DNA of 64,000 bases from CATOSP01 sp965205385 (GCA_965205385.1 CBDBGS010000008.1:1116001-1180000); one strand, 5' to 3'; positions 41,931 through 51,035 are shown, counted from the stretch's first letter. Notes: generated by a model not told the origin, from the sequence alone. Made by a program: numbers and translations.

Positions 41931-43556
41931 TTAATCGTGCATGAAGTCTTGGACGTCGGCGGGCAGCGGCTCTTCCTTCGGGATTTCGGTGATAACCGCC
42001 TGGGTTGTGAGCATCATTCCGGCGATGCTGCCAGCGTTTTCCAGGGCGGAGCGCGTGACCTTTACGGGGTCGACGATTCCCTGCTGAATGAGGTGGCAGA
42101 ATTCTCCTCGTTCGGCGTCGAAGCCCCAGTCGCCTTCGCCTCGGCGCACACCGTCAACAATCACCTCTCCGGAGTAGCCGGCGTTGTTCGCGATTAAGAC
42201 CAGCGGTGCGCTAAGAGCTTGCTTGACCAGGCGGACCCCCAGAGCTTCTTCGCCGTCCAGGCTGGCTTCCAGGTCGTCCAACACGTGCTCGGTCCGGATC
42301 ATGGCGACCCCGCCGCCGGGCACGATACCCTCTTCGACGGCGGCCCTGGTGGCGGCCAACGCGTCTTCCGTCCGGGACTTTCGCTCGTTTATCTCTGGCT
42401 CGGTGACTCCCCCGACTTTCACAACCGCCACGCCTCCCACGAGGGACGCCATGCGCTCCTGCAGTTTCTCACGGTCGTAGTCGGAATTCGTCTCATCGAT
42501 CTGGACACGGAGCTGTTCTGCCCTGTCCCGCACCCCCTGAGGCGATCCCCGTCCCTCAACGATAGTGCTATCGTCTTTCATGACGACCACGCGGCGGGCG
42601 GACCCAAGCTGCTCCAGTTCGGCGGTCTCGGGTTTGAGCCCAACATCATTGCTTATGACGGTGGCGCCCGTCAGAGTCGCGATATCTTCCAGGAGCGCCT
42701 TGCGCCGTTCACCGAATCCGGGGGCCTTGATAGCGGCACAGTTCAAGGTTCCGCGCATCTTGTTGACCACCAGGGTGGCAAGCGCCTCCCCATCAACGTC
42801 TTCGGCGATGATCACAAGGGGCCGCCGCCCTGCCTGAATCACCTTTTCCATTACGGGAACGATGTCGTTGGGGGAGCTGATCTTCTGGTCTGTCAGGAAA
42901 ATCATAGGCTCGTCCAGGGCCGCTTCCATTCTGTCGGTGTCGGTGACGAAGTGGGGTGACAGGTAACCCCGGTCGACCCTCACGCCCTCGACGAACTCGA
43001 GTTCGTCGGTCATAGCCTTGGACTCTTCGACAGTAATAACCCCGTCCCGGCCAACTTTGTCCATCGCGTCGGCTAGCAGGGAAGCAATGGTCTCTTCATG
43101 GGCGGACAGGGCTGCGACCCGGGCGATCTGTTCCCGGTCTTCAACTGGGACGGCCAAACGCTTGAGTTCTTCCACGACAGCTTCGACCGCCTGGTTGATA
43201 CCTTCCTTGATGGCCATGCCGCTGGCTCCGGCGGCCACATTCATGAACCCGTTTCGGACCATCGACTGGGCTAGTACAACCGAAGTGGTAGTGCCGTCGC
43301 CGACCACGTCGTTGGTCTTGGAAGCGGCTTCTTTTACGAGCTGAGCGCCCATATTCTCGTATGCGTCGGGCAACTCGACCTCTTTGGCGATGGTAACACC
43401 GTCGCTGCACACTACCGGCAGTCCGAACATGCGGCTGAGCAGCACGTTTCGTCCGCTGGGCCCAAGGGTGAGGCCGACTACGCGGGCCAACTCGTCCACT
43501 CCGCGCATCAGGCTCGCACGGGCGTCCTCATCAAAAGTTAGTTGTTTATCCGCCAT
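41931..43556 (-). CDS. groEL: Chaperonin GroEL (60 kDa)
   Basis: A 541-residue GroEL. Features: LTLGPSGRNVLLS, VGDGTTTSVVLAQSM, ATP-site residues in GDGTTT, APGFGERRKALLEDIATLTGA, EEGIVPGGGVA. The C-terminus ends LPADVQDFMHD without the Gly-Gly-Met tail. No groES is adjacent; it must lie elsewhere or be missing. ATG 43556 with CGAGGAG ahead. No CIRCE element is present; the upstream region carries other palindromes. A second GroEL in the genome is possible. Confidence 0.95.
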   Translation of the reverse strand: MADKQLTFDEDARASLMRGVDELARVVGLTLGPSGRNVLLSRMFGLPVVCSDGVTIAKEVELPDAYENMGAQLVKEAASKTNDVVGDGTTTSVVLAQSMVRNGFMNVAAGASGMAIKEGINQAVEAVVEELKRLAVPVEDREQIARVAALSAHEETIASLLADAMDKVGRDGVITVEESKAMTDELEFVEGVRVDRGYLSPHFVTDTDRMEAALDEPMIFLTDQKISSPNDIVPVMEKVIQAGRRPLVIIAEDVDGEALATLVVNKMRGTLNCAAIKAPGFGERRKALLEDIATLTGATVISNDVGLKPETAELEQLGSARRVVVMKDDSTIVEGRGSPQGVRDRAEQLRVQIDETNSDYDREKLQERMASLVGGVAVVKVGGVTEPEINERKSRTEDALAATRAAVEEGIVPGGGVAMIRTEHVLDDLEASLDGEEALGVRLVKQALSAPLVLIANNAGYSGEVIVDGVRRGEGDWGFDAERGEFCHLIQQGIVDPVKVTRSALENAGSIAGMMLTTQAVITEIPKEEPLPADVQDFMHD

Positions 43557-43603
43557 GCTATCTCCTCGATAACTCGCCCGCTCACCGCTAAAGCTCAATA
43601 ACC

Positions 43604-43695
43604 CGCGAAAAATTCGCGAGCGTTGACGGGCGTGATTCTTACACGCATACAAATATGCGATAGGGCCGGTATATTGTCAACCGGTTGTCAACCGG
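43604..43695 (-). promoter_or_regulatory. groEL promoter with palindromic operators
   Basis: TTGACA (43680-43675) and CATATT (43657-43652) are 17 bases apart on the minus strand. CCGGTTGTCAACCGG (43681-43695) is a perfect palindrome whose half, TTGTCAACCGG, is repeated just before it. CGCATA-CAAA-TATGCG (43644-43659) covers the -10, and CGCGAA-AAA-TTCGCG (43604-43618) lies in the leader. None matches CIRCE. Confidence 0.5.
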
Positions 43696-43712
43696 TATTG
43701 TATATTTGACCG

Positions 43713-44246
43713 CTAGGCGCTGTGGTCTGGGGCCTGAGATTGGTCCAGGGGCGAACCCCAAGGCTTCACGCCTTCCGTTTCCGGCACGATGGCTGCTAAC
43801 TCCCTGATGCTCTGCCTTAACGTTGGATGGCGTAACTCGGGGGCTAAATCCGCCATGGGAATCAGCACGAAGGCCCGTTGGTGTAGCCGGGGATGGGGGA
43901 CCTGCAGGTTGGGCTCGTCGACGACATCGCCGCTGTAGAACAGGATGTCTATATCGATCTTTCTGGGGCCAAACCTCGGGCTCCACTCCCGTCCCATCCT
44001 GGCTTCTATCTCCTTGACCCAATCAAGCAATTCCGCCGGGGTCAATGATGTCGTGATTTCCAATACGCAGTTGAGAAAATCGGGTTGGCCGGCCACTCCC
44101 CACGGTGCGGTCTCGTAAATTGGAGATGACCTAACGTGCGATAGACGTCCGTCGGGAAGGGGGAGTAGGTCCCACGCTTGCCGCAAATTGCCCGGGCGCG
44201 GTCCCAGGTTGGTCCCCAACCCCAAGTAGGCGGTTACGAAGGCCAA
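43713..44246 (-). CDS. folK: 6-hydroxymethyl-dihydropterin pyrophosphokinase
   Basis: A 177-residue HPPK of folate synthesis: YLGLGTNLGPRPGNL, SSPIYETAPWGVAGQPDFLN, RFGPRKIDIDILFY (metal Asp pair) and LQVPHPRLHQRAFVLIPMAD. Start TTG at 44246, chosen because GGAGG lies eight bases upstream; another TTG five codons earlier is possible. It overlaps the end of folP by 13 bases, so the two are co-translated. Confidence 0.93.
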   Translation of the reverse strand: MAFVTAYLGLGTNLGPRPGNLRQAWDLLPLPDGRLSHVRSSPIYETAPWGVAGQPDFLNCVLEITTSLTPAELLDWVKEIEARMGREWSPRFGPRKIDIDILFYSGDVVDEPNLQVPHPRLHQRAFVLIPMADLAPELRHPTLRQSIRELAAIVPETEGVKPWGSPLDQSQAPDHSA

Positions 44247-45094
44247 CCCGGGGGCCTCCAACCCCGCACCACGGCGTCGGTCATACGGCTGACCCGCACC
44301 ATGTGTTGGACATCGTGGACGCGCACAATGTCCGCGCCCTCTCTTATGGACAGACTTACGGTCGCCGACGTGCCTTCGACGCGCTGGTCCACTGGAAGGC
44401 CGAGCACCAGTCCGATGGTTGACTTGCGGGAAGCGCCTATCAGCAGGGGGAATCCCAGGGCCTTGATCTCTTGCAACCTGCGCAGGACTTCCAGATTCTG
44501 TTCGGGTGTCTTTCCGAACCCGACACCTGGGTCCAGGACTAGGTTCTCTGTGGACACTCCGGCGTCCACGGCGGCGCTGATGCTGCGCGCGAGAGAGGCT
44601 TTGATATCCGAAATAAGGTCGTTGTAGCGGCTGCCCCGCTGGTTGTGCATGAGGACTACCGGCGCGCCGGAGTCAGCGGCCACCTGCGCCATCGCGGGGT
44701 CTCCCCGCAACCCCCATTGGTCGTTGATGATGGTTGCGCCGGCTTGCAGGGCGCGGCGCGCCACTTCGGGTTTGTAGGTGTCCACGCTAATCGGTATTCG
44801 GACCCTAGTTGACATGGCGTCCAGCGCAGGTATCAGCCTCTCTAGTTCCTCTTCAACCGACACCGGGACCGAGCCTGGCCTTGTCGATTCCGCGCCAACG
44901 TCCAAAATGTCCGCGCCCTCCGACTCCAAGCGCAGGGCCAGGTCGACTGCCTTGCAAGTGTCCGCGCCTAGACCGTCCCCGGAAAATGAATCGGGGGTTG
45001 CGTTGAGGATGCCCATGACGTAGGTGCGGCGGCCCCAGACCAGCGGCTCACCGCCGGAAACCAAGATGTGCTGGAGGCCTTTTTCGGTGGTCAA
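44234..45094 (-). CDS. folP: Dihydropteroate synthase
   Basis: A 286-residue DHPS. The pterin- and pABA-site motifs are intact: VMGILNATPDSFSGDG, ILDVGAESTRPGS, ISVDTYKPEVA, IINDQWGL, LVLDPGVGFGKT, LIGASRKSTIG, VRVHDVQ. TTG start at 45094; a start further in would remove the first active-site motif. The ribosome-binding site is weak. folP and folK form an operon. Confidence 0.93.
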   Translation of the reverse strand: MTTEKGLQHILVSGGEPLVWGRRTYVMGILNATPDSFSGDGLGADTCKAVDLALRLESEGADILDVGAESTRPGSVPVSVEEELERLIPALDAMSTRVRIPISVDTYKPEVARRALQAGATIINDQWGLRGDPAMAQVAADSGAPVVLMHNQRGSRYNDLISDIKASLARSISAAVDAGVSTENLVLDPGVGFGKTPEQNLEVLRRLQEIKALGFPLLIGASRKSTIGLVLGLPVDQRVEGTSATVSLSIREGADIVRVHDVQHMVRVSRMTDAVVRGWRPPGWPS

Positions 45095-45157
45095 TTAGTC
45101 AACTCAAGGGGGAGGCGGATAGCTCTTCTGGAAGTGTCGAATAGGAGAGCCCACGCG

Positions 45158-45186
45158 GCGAGCCCAAGATCAAGCGAGCCCAAGAT
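45158..45186. repeat. 13-base direct repeat
   Basis: GCGAGCCCAAGAT at 45158-45170 and 45174-45186, a 16-base period, in the gap upstream of folP. Confidence 0.8.
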
Positions 45187-45272
45187 TAATGGTACAACCC
45201 GATTCTAGCACCTGAGTCAGGGCAATCGCATCAAGGCGGGTTCCCGGCGCTCCGGCGAGGGCCGGAGTCTAA

Positions 45273-45304
45273 GGTTCGCCAACCGCCACGGCAATTGGCG
45301 AACC
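45273..45304. repeat. 10-bp inverted repeat inside the element
   Basis: GGTTCGCCAA (45273-45282) and TTGGCGAACC (45295-45304) are exact complements around a 12-base spacer. Nearby CTCCGGC/GCCGGAG (45250-45267) and TCCCGC-TTTC-GCGGGA (45325-45340) are further hairpins. Confidence 0.8.
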
Positions 45305-45384
45305 GTCGAATTCGGGCGATGGATTCCCGCTTTCGCGGGAGTCGCGGAAGGTCACGCAAAAGTCTCCGAAAGCGAGACTTCAGA

Positions 45385-45468
45385 GTGCGCCCAGATACGG
45401 AGGACGCCCTCACCCTAACCCTCTCCCGGAGGGAGAAGGGATTATTCAAAGGTCTCCTTTCGCGGGAA
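45385..45468. repeat. Dispersed REP-type repeat, copy A
   Basis: A block of about 80 bases running from GTGCGCCCAGATACGG to GGTCTCCTTTCGCGGG that recurs at about 59943-60026 with few differences and in the same orientation. It contains TCTCCC-GGA-GGGAGA. Confidence 0.8.
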
Positions 45469-45514
45469 AGACGGGACGGCGGGAAAGACGGGACGGCGGG
45501 CAGGACGGGTGAGC
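45464..45514. repeat. 17-base tandem repeat, three units
   Basis: GGGAAAGACGGGACGGC at 45464-45480 and identically at 45481-45497, then a diverged third unit GGGCAGGACGGGTGAGC at 45498-45514. Confidence 0.85.
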
Positions 45515-45573
45515 GGGAATGACGGGGTTATTGAGATCCAGATGCGTTTGCGCTGGCGCCTGAATCGGGATTC

Positions 45574-45603
45574 TTGCACCGTACAAACCCGGTCTGCTAG
45601 GAT
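45574..45603 (+). promoter_or_regulatory. Promoter of the acyl-CoA carboxylase gene
   Basis: TTGCAC (45574-45579) and TAGGAT (45598-45603), 18 bases apart, about 40 bases before the GTG at 45642. It begins just outside the right end of the MITE-like element. Confidence 0.45.
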
Positions 45604-45641
45604 GATGCCAATTGCGCCTATAGCCAGCCTCCGGAGGGGCC

Positions 45642-47210
45642 GTGACAGCAGCAGAAGACCGTTTGATCGACCAGAAGCTGACTACCCTCGATGTCCTGCG
45701 TCAGGAGGCCCACCGGGGCGGCGGCCAGCGTCGCATCGACCAGCAGCACTCTCGAGGCAAGCTAACCGCCAGGGAGAGGATTGCCCTGCTGATGGACCCC
45801 GGCACTTTCGAAGAGTTGGACACTTTCGTGACCCACCGGACCACCGACTTCGGGCTTGCCGACCAAAGATTCCTCGGTGACGCCGTGGTCACCGGCTATG
45901 GAAAGGTGGACGGACGCCAGGTTTTCGCCTATGCACAGGATTTCACGGTTTTCGGCGGGTCCCTGTCGGAGGTTGTCAGCCAGAAGATTTGCAAGGCGAT
46001 GGACCTGGCCGCGAAGACCGGTTGCCCGTTCATCGGCCTGAACGACTCCGGGGGAGCGCGGATTCAGGAGGGGACCGGCAGCTTGGCAGGATATGGGGAT
46101 ATATTTCTCCGAAACACCCTGTTCTCCGGAGTTATGCCCCAAATTTCGGTTATCGTCGGCCCAGCCGCCGGAGGGGCCGTGTACTCTCCCGCCATCACGG
46201 ACTTTGTGTTCATGGTCCAGGGCACGGGCCAGATGTACATCACCGGGCCAGACGTGATTAAAGCGGTCACCGGCGAAGAGGTGACCCATGAGGAACTGGG
46301 AGGGGCCGCCGCCCACGCCACCAAGAGCGGGGTCGCTCACTTCGTCTTCTCCAGCGAAGAAGAGTGCTTAACCGAAGTCCGAAGGCTGTTGAGCTTTCTT
46401 CCCGGCAACAACTTGGAGGACCCTCCCATGGCCGGACCAGGCGAGTCCTCCAGCCGTTCCGATCCGGAACTGAGGTACATCGTCCCCGACGACTCCAACC
46501 GGCCGTACGACATGCGGGACATAATCTACCGGATTGTCGACGACGAAGAGTTCATGGAAGTCCACCAGAACTTCGCCCAGAACGTGGTCGTAGGATTCGC
46601 CCGCATGGGTGGCCGCCCATTGGGTATCGTCGGGAACCAGCCCAACTACCTTGCCGGTGTGTTGGACATCGACGCCTCAAGCAAGGCGGCAAGATTCGTC
46701 CGGTTCTGCGACTGCTTCAATATTCCGCTGGTGACACTTGTGGATGTGCCGGGTTTCATGCCGGGCGTGGACCAAGAGTACGGCGGTATCATCCGCCACG
46801 GCGCAAAACTCATCTACGCCTACGCCGAGGCAACAGTCCCCAAGGTTTGCATTATCACCCGCAAAGCCTACGGCGGCGCCTACATCGTGATGAGCAGCAA
46901 GCACCTACGGTCGGACCTAAACCTGGTCTGGCCCTCTGCCGAGATCGCCGTTATGGGAGCGGAGGGGGCGATTAACATAATCTACCGGGAGCAGATCGCA
47001 GCCGCTGATGACCCCGGAAAGACGCGGCAGGAGCTAATCGACGACTACCAAGAGAAATTCACGAACCCCTACGTGGCCGCCAACCGGGGGTTCGTCGACG
47101 ATGTGATTGACCCAGCGGATACCCGGGGCCGGGTCATCCGCGCCCTGGAGATGCTGCAGAACAAGCGGGACAGCCTGCCCGCCAAGAAGCACGGCAACAT
47201 TCCCCTTTAG
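45642..47210 (+). CDS. Acyl-CoA carboxylase, carboxyltransferase subunit
   Basis: A 522-residue biotin-dependent carboxyltransferase of the PccB/AccB type. Features: HSRGKLTARERIALLMDPGT, FIGLNDSGGARIQEG, VIVGPAAGGAVYSPA, TGPDVIKAVTGEEV and YGGAYIVMSSKHL. These are typical of propionyl/acetyl-CoA or methylmalonyl-CoA enzymes; the acyl substrate cannot be read. The biotin carboxylase partner is not in the window. GTG 45642 follows GGAGGGG. Two small hairpins (47203-47214, 47218-47235) surround the stop. Confidence 0.93.
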   Translation: MTAAEDRLIDQKLTTLDVLRQEAHRGGGQRRIDQQHSRGKLTARERIALLMDPGTFEELDTFVTHRTTDFGLADQRFLGDAVVTGYGKVDGRQVFAYAQDFTVFGGSLSEVVSQKICKAMDLAAKTGCPFIGLNDSGGARIQEGTGSLAGYGDIFLRNTLFSGVMPQISVIVGPAAGGAVYSPAITDFVFMVQGTGQMYITGPDVIKAVTGEEVTHEELGGAAAHATKSGVAHFVFSSEEECLTEVRRLLSFLPGNNLEDPPMAGPGESSSRSDPELRYIVPDDSNRPYDMRDIIYRIVDDEEFMEVHQNFAQNVVVGFARMGGRPLGIVGNQPNYLAGVLDIDASSKAARFVRFCDCFNIPLVTLVDVPGFMPGVDQEYGGIIRHGAKLIYAYAEATVPKVCIITRKAYGGAYIVMSSKHLRSDLNLVWPSAEIAVMGAEGAINIIYREQIAAADDPGKTRQELIDDYQEKFTNPYVAANRGFVDDVIDPADTRGRVIRALEMLQNKRDSLPAKKHGNIPL

Positions 47211-47283
47211 GGGGCGGACGGGGTCCTCGCCCCGTTGCCGCGGACGTTCCAATTCCCCGGCCGGATGCTCCCAGGAGAATTTG

Positions 47284-48297
47284 ATGAATTTCGGTGTTTT
47301 CTACCAGATGCCGTGCGCGGCTGACCAGTCGCCAGCGGCGAGGTACCAGGACACCATTGCCCAGGTGCAGTTGGCGGACGAGTTGGGCTTTGACTCCGCC
47401 TGGCTTGCCGAGTTGCACTTCAACCCCCGATTCTCCGTGATGCCCGCTCCGCTGATGGTCGGCTCCGCCATCGCGCAGACCACCAGCAGGATAAAGATCG
47501 GCACCGCCGTACACCTGATGCCCCTTCACCATCCCATCCGGCTTGCGGAAGAGGCGGCAGCCTTGGACGTTCTCTCGGGAGGCCGGTCAATTTTCGGGAT
47601 AGGCCGAGGCTCCATCCCTACTCATTTCGAAGGCTACGGCATCGACCGTGAAGAGGCCCGCGAGCGGTTCCTGGAAGGGTTGGAGATCGTGTTGGGAATG
47701 TGGACCACCGACAATTTCTCTTACCAAGGCCGGTATTACGAGGCTGAAGATTTGACCCTTGCCCCCAAGCCCCTTCAGGAACCCCATCCGCCGGTATACA
47801 TCGCGGCCAACAGCCCCGACACCTTTGGTATGGTGGGAAGTCTAGGTCACAACATTCTGGTGGCCCCCACCATCGTCACAACCCAGGGTGCGCTGGACGG
47901 ACTGGCATCCTACCGGAAGGAATTGAGTGAGGCCGGGCATGACGAGTCCAAGCTGAACGTCAACGTTACCGTGCATGTCAACGTCGCCGAGACTGAGTCC
48001 GAAGCCAACAGGGGATTCGAGAGGACTATCAACAACTACATCGGGACGCTACGGGACATGGGGAGTTCGGCGCGAGGGTCGTCTCGCGCTCAATCACTGG
48101 ACTACGAAACGGTCCAGGACGAATTCGCCGCCGTAGGAACCCCAGACCAGGTGGTGGAGAAACTGCTCCGGTTCAAATCGGTCTACAGTCCGCAGGGATT
48201 CATCTGCTGGTTCAATACCGGCGGTCTACTCACACACACCGAGGTCGAATCGTCCATGCGTCTCTTCGCCAGCGACGTGATGTCCCGGCTTGATTAA
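47284..48297 (+). CDS. Luciferase-like (LLM class) flavin-dependent oxidoreductase
   Basis: A 337-residue TIM-barrel oxidoreductase of the bacterial-luciferase type: LADELGFDSAWLAELHFNP, IKIGTAVHLMPLHHPIRLAE, LSGGRSIFGIGRGSIPTHFE and GTPDQVVEKLL. FMN monooxygenase activity on an unknown substrate is likely. ATG 47284 has AGGAG seven bases upstream; a longer reading would overlap the carboxyltransferase. It is 73 bases downstream of that gene and may share its transcript. Confidence 0.87.
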   Translation: MNFGVFYQMPCAADQSPAARYQDTIAQVQLADELGFDSAWLAELHFNPRFSVMPAPLMVGSAIAQTTSRIKIGTAVHLMPLHHPIRLAEEAAALDVLSGGRSIFGIGRGSIPTHFEGYGIDREEARERFLEGLEIVLGMWTTDNFSYQGRYYEAEDLTLAPKPLQEPHPPVYIAANSPDTFGMVGSLGHNILVAPTIVTTQGALDGLASYRKELSEAGHDESKLNVNVTVHVNVAETESEANRGFERTINNYIGTLRDMGSSARGSSRAQSLDYETVQDEFAAVGTPDQVVEKLLRFKSVYSPQGFICWFNTGGLLTHTEVESSMRLFASDVMSRLD

Positions 48298-48353
48298 CCC
48301 TTCGCCCTCACACGGGTCCGTTCCAATCGCTAAACTGCCCCAGGTCACGCGAT

Positions 48354-49721
48354 ATGGCCTCCTCAGATTCGCTATTTGAACACCAACGGCGGCAGCAGGC
48401 GGCCAGAGATGCGCCTCTGGCCGACCGAATGCGCCCGCGCAGTTTTGAAGAGTTCGTGGGGCAAGAACACGTCATAGGCGATGGGCGGGTATTGCGCCGG
48501 GCGATTGCGGCGGGGAAGCCGCCCTCCTTCATCCTCTGGGGTCCTCCGGGAACTGGTAAGACCACGCTTGCCCGCCTGGTATCCGGTGAGACGGAAGCAT
48601 CATTCGAGCCCGTGAGCGCGGTCACCGCAGGCGTGGCGGACCTGCGCCGCATCATCTCCGAGGCCAGAGACCGGCAGGGAATGTACCAACGGGCCACCAT
48701 CCTGTTCGTCGACGAAATCCACCGGTTCAACAAGGCCCAGCAGGATGTGATACTTCCCCACGTGGAAGACGGCACGGTTACATTCATCGGCGCGACCACC
48801 GAGAACCCGTCCTTCGAAGTAAACGCGCCGCTGCTCTCAAGGTGCCGGGTCTTTGCCCTGGAATCGCTGAAGGCGGAGGAAGTGGAATCGATCGTCCAGC
48901 GCGCGTTGACTGCCAAGGAACGCGGGCTGGGAGACTTGGAACTGAACATTGACCCTGGGGCCCTGGAACACCTGGTCAACATCGCCAACGGGGACGCAAG
49001 GGTGGCTCTGAATGCCCTGGAGACCGCCGCGTTCGCCACAGCTTCCGCAGAAGCAACCACCATCGACCTGGCCACCATTTCCGACGCGCTCCAGCGGCGT
49101 TCACCGTTGTACGACAAGGCGGGAGAGGGCCACTACGACACCATCTCAGCGTTCATCAAATCGGTGCGAGGCTCATCCCCGGACGGCGCGCTCTACTGGC
49201 TGGCCCGGATGATCGAGGCCGGAGAGGACCCGCTGTTTATCGCCCGGCGTCTTGTCGTTCTGGCCTCCGAGGATATCGGGCTGGCACAACCCCAGGCGTT
49301 GTCTGTTGCGATGGCGGCACAACAGGCGGTCCATTTTCTGGGTATGCCCGAGGCCCGGATTCCGCTGGCTGAGGCCACCGTCTACTTGGCCACTGCCCCC
49401 AAAAGCAATTCTGCCTACCTGGGGATTGAAAAGGCCCTCGCGGACGTGAGACAACAGTCAAACCCGCCTGTCCCTTTGCACCTCCGCAACGCCGTCACCG
49501 GCCTGATGCGCCAGATGGGTTACGGCAAGGACTACAGATACTCTCACGACTATGAAGGCCACTTCGTCGACCAGGAATATCTGCCGCCGTCGCTAAAGGG
49601 CCGCCGTTACTACGAGCCGACGGGTGAGGGTTCGGAGCGGGAGATCGCTGACCGCGTCAGAGAGTGGTGGGGAGAGGACGACGGCGATAATCCATCCGAC
49701 GCATCTAATACCTTGAGGTGA
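48354..49721 (+). CDS. rarA: Replication-associated recombination protein A (RarA/MgsA)
   Basis: A 455-residue AAA+ ATPase acting at stalled forks. Features: MRPRSFEEFVGQEHVIG, Walker A LWGPPGTGKTTLARL, Walker B ILFVDEIHRFNKAQQD, sensor 1 IGATTENPSFEV, and the C-terminal tetramerisation part (YDTISAFIKSVRGSSPDGALYW, YLPPSLKGRRYYEP). Complete. GIY-YIG gene, now broken by IS630, starts six bases later behind GAGGTG, which overlaps the rarA stop. Confidence 0.95.
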   Translation: MASSDSLFEHQRRQQAARDAPLADRMRPRSFEEFVGQEHVIGDGRVLRRAIAAGKPPSFILWGPPGTGKTTLARLVSGETEASFEPVSAVTAGVADLRRIISEARDRQGMYQRATILFVDEIHRFNKAQQDVILPHVEDGTVTFIGATTENPSFEVNAPLLSRCRVFALESLKAEEVESIVQRALTAKERGLGDLELNIDPGALEHLVNIANGDARVALNALETAAFATASAEATTIDLATISDALQRRSPLYDKAGEGHYDTISAFIKSVRGSSPDGALYWLARMIEAGEDPLFIARRLVVLASEDIGLAQPQALSVAMAAQQAVHFLGMPEARIPLAEATVYLATAPKSNSAYLGIEKALADVRQQSNPPVPLHLRNAVTGLMRQMGYGKDYRYSHDYEGHFVDQEYLPPSLKGRRYYEPTGEGSEREIADRVREWWGEDDGDNPSDASNTLR

Positions 49722-49809
49722 TTATTGATGAAACGTCTCATCGCAGGTTATGAGTTTGCGAATGTGGATCGCATACGGCTGGACAGGGATAATGAGATGC
49801 CCCAACCTA

Positions 49810-51035
49810 GTACTCAGTCAACTGTGTTTTGTAAATAGTTTAAGAAATATAGCGATTGGGTTATGCTGCCTGGTGGGTAGATAGTGTTGATGACGGGGGT
49901 GGCAGTGATGGTTCGGGATAAGTACGCGGTGCGGTTGACGCCGGAACAAAGGGAAGAACTCCAGCATCTGATTCGAGTTGGGAAAAGCCCCGCCAGAGTG
50001 AACGCCAGGGCACGGATCGTCCTCAAGAGTGATGATGGTTGGTCGGCTCCCCAGGTGGCCGGAGCCTTGGACGTGGCGTTGGGCACCGTGTATCGGATCA
50101 AGCAGCGCTTTACCGAGGAAGGGCTGGACGGGGCCCTATGGGACCGGCGCCAGGCCCACCGGCATCGGAAGTTGGACGACCGGGGCGAAGCCCACCTGAT
50201 AGCTCTGGCCTGTAGTGAACCTCCGAAGGGGCATAGCCACTGGACCCTGCGCCTGCTGGCCGGCAAGGTGGTGGAGTTGGGGTTGGCCTCCTCCATGTCC
50301 CACGAGGGGGTGCGCCGGCGTCTCAAAAAAACGCTCTCAAGCCGTGGCAGAAAAAGGAGTGGTGCATCCCCAAGGTGAGCGCCGACTTCGTGGCCCACAT
50401 GGAGGATGTCCTGGACCTCTACGCCGAACCGTATGATCCCCACCGGCCGGTGGTCTGCTTTGACGAGACCTCCACCCAGTTGCTGGCTGACACCCGGCCC
50501 CCGCTGCCCGCCCAGCCGGGACTTCCGCTGCGGCAGGACTACGAGTACCGGCGGGAGGGCGTCCGCAACCTGTTCCTGGCCTGTGAGCCCTTGGCGGGTT
50601 GGCGGCAGGTGGCGGTCACTGAGCGGCGTACGATGCAGGACTTCGCCCAGCAAATGCGTTGGCTGGTGGACGAAGCTTACCCAGAGGTTGAGGTGGTGCG
50701 GGTGGTCCTGGACAACCTGAACACCCATCGTCCGGCGTCGCTGTATGAGACTTTCCCAGCGGCGGAAGCCCGGCGCATTGCCCGGCGTCTGCAGTTCCAC
50801 TACACGCCCAAGCACGGGAGTTGGCTGAATATGGCGGAGATCGAGTTCAGTGTCCTGTCCCGTTCCTGCCTGAAGCAGCGACTCCCCGACGAGGAAACCC
50901 TGCGGCGGGAAGTCCAGGCCCTGGTCGGGGAGCGTAACGCCGCCCGAGCCACCATCAACTGGCGGTTCAATACCCAGGACGCCCGAACCAAGCTCCATCG
51001 CCTCTACCCTTTCGATCTCAAGGTTGACTGAGTAC
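49810..51035. mobile_element. IS630-family insertion sequence
   Basis: 1226 bases between two copies of TA (49808-49809 and 51036-51037). The ends are perfect 16-base inverted repeats if the flanking CTA is included: CTAGTACTCAGTCAAC at 49807-49822 and its complement at 51023-51038. TA target duplication and DDE transposase fit the IS630/Tc1 group. The insertion looks recent, as both TIRs and target are exact. Confidence 0.93.
49908..51031 (+). CDS. IS630 transposase read as two frames joined by -1 frameshifting
   Basis: The first frame (49908-50378) holds the HTH part (VRLTPEQREELQHL, DVALGTVYRIKQRFTEEGL). At AAAAAAA (50325-50331) a -1 shift continues as KKNALKPWQKKEWCIPK and joins the second frame, whose own first possible start is at 50375 and which ends at 51031. 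The second part carries the DDE residues: VCFDETST, VVLDNLNTH, NMAEIEFSVLS. Two overlapping frames with an A7 slippery run are common in IS630 elements. ATG 49908 follows GGGGGTG; another ATG is at 49890. Confidence 0.88.

Larger units (their letters stand above)
45218..45555. mobile_element. Non-autonomous MITE-like element, copy 1
   Basis: Left end CAGGGCAATCGCATC at 45218-45232; right end (read inward from 45555) CAGCGCAAACGCATC, so 13 of 15 positions pair. Flanking 10-base sequences GCACCTGAGT (45208-45217) and GCGCCTGAAT (45556-45565) agree at 8 of 10, as an aged target duplication would. It fills most of the 547-base gap between folP and the carboxyltransferase. Inside are palindromes (45250-45267, 45273-45304, 45325-45340), a REP-type repeat and a 17-base tandem. 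No transposase is encoded. Relationship to the better-preserved copy at 56038 is inferred from the ends. Confidence 0.6.

Noticed and set aside
43557..43712. CIRCE element upstream of groEL
   Set aside because: No TTAGCACTC-N9-GAGTGCTAA or close variant; only other palindromes are present.
45231..45449. Minus-strand frame with LREKVRVRAS-like sequence, similar to one at 59811-60068
   Set aside because: Both are translations of the REP-type repeat; similarity reflects the repeat, not a protein family.
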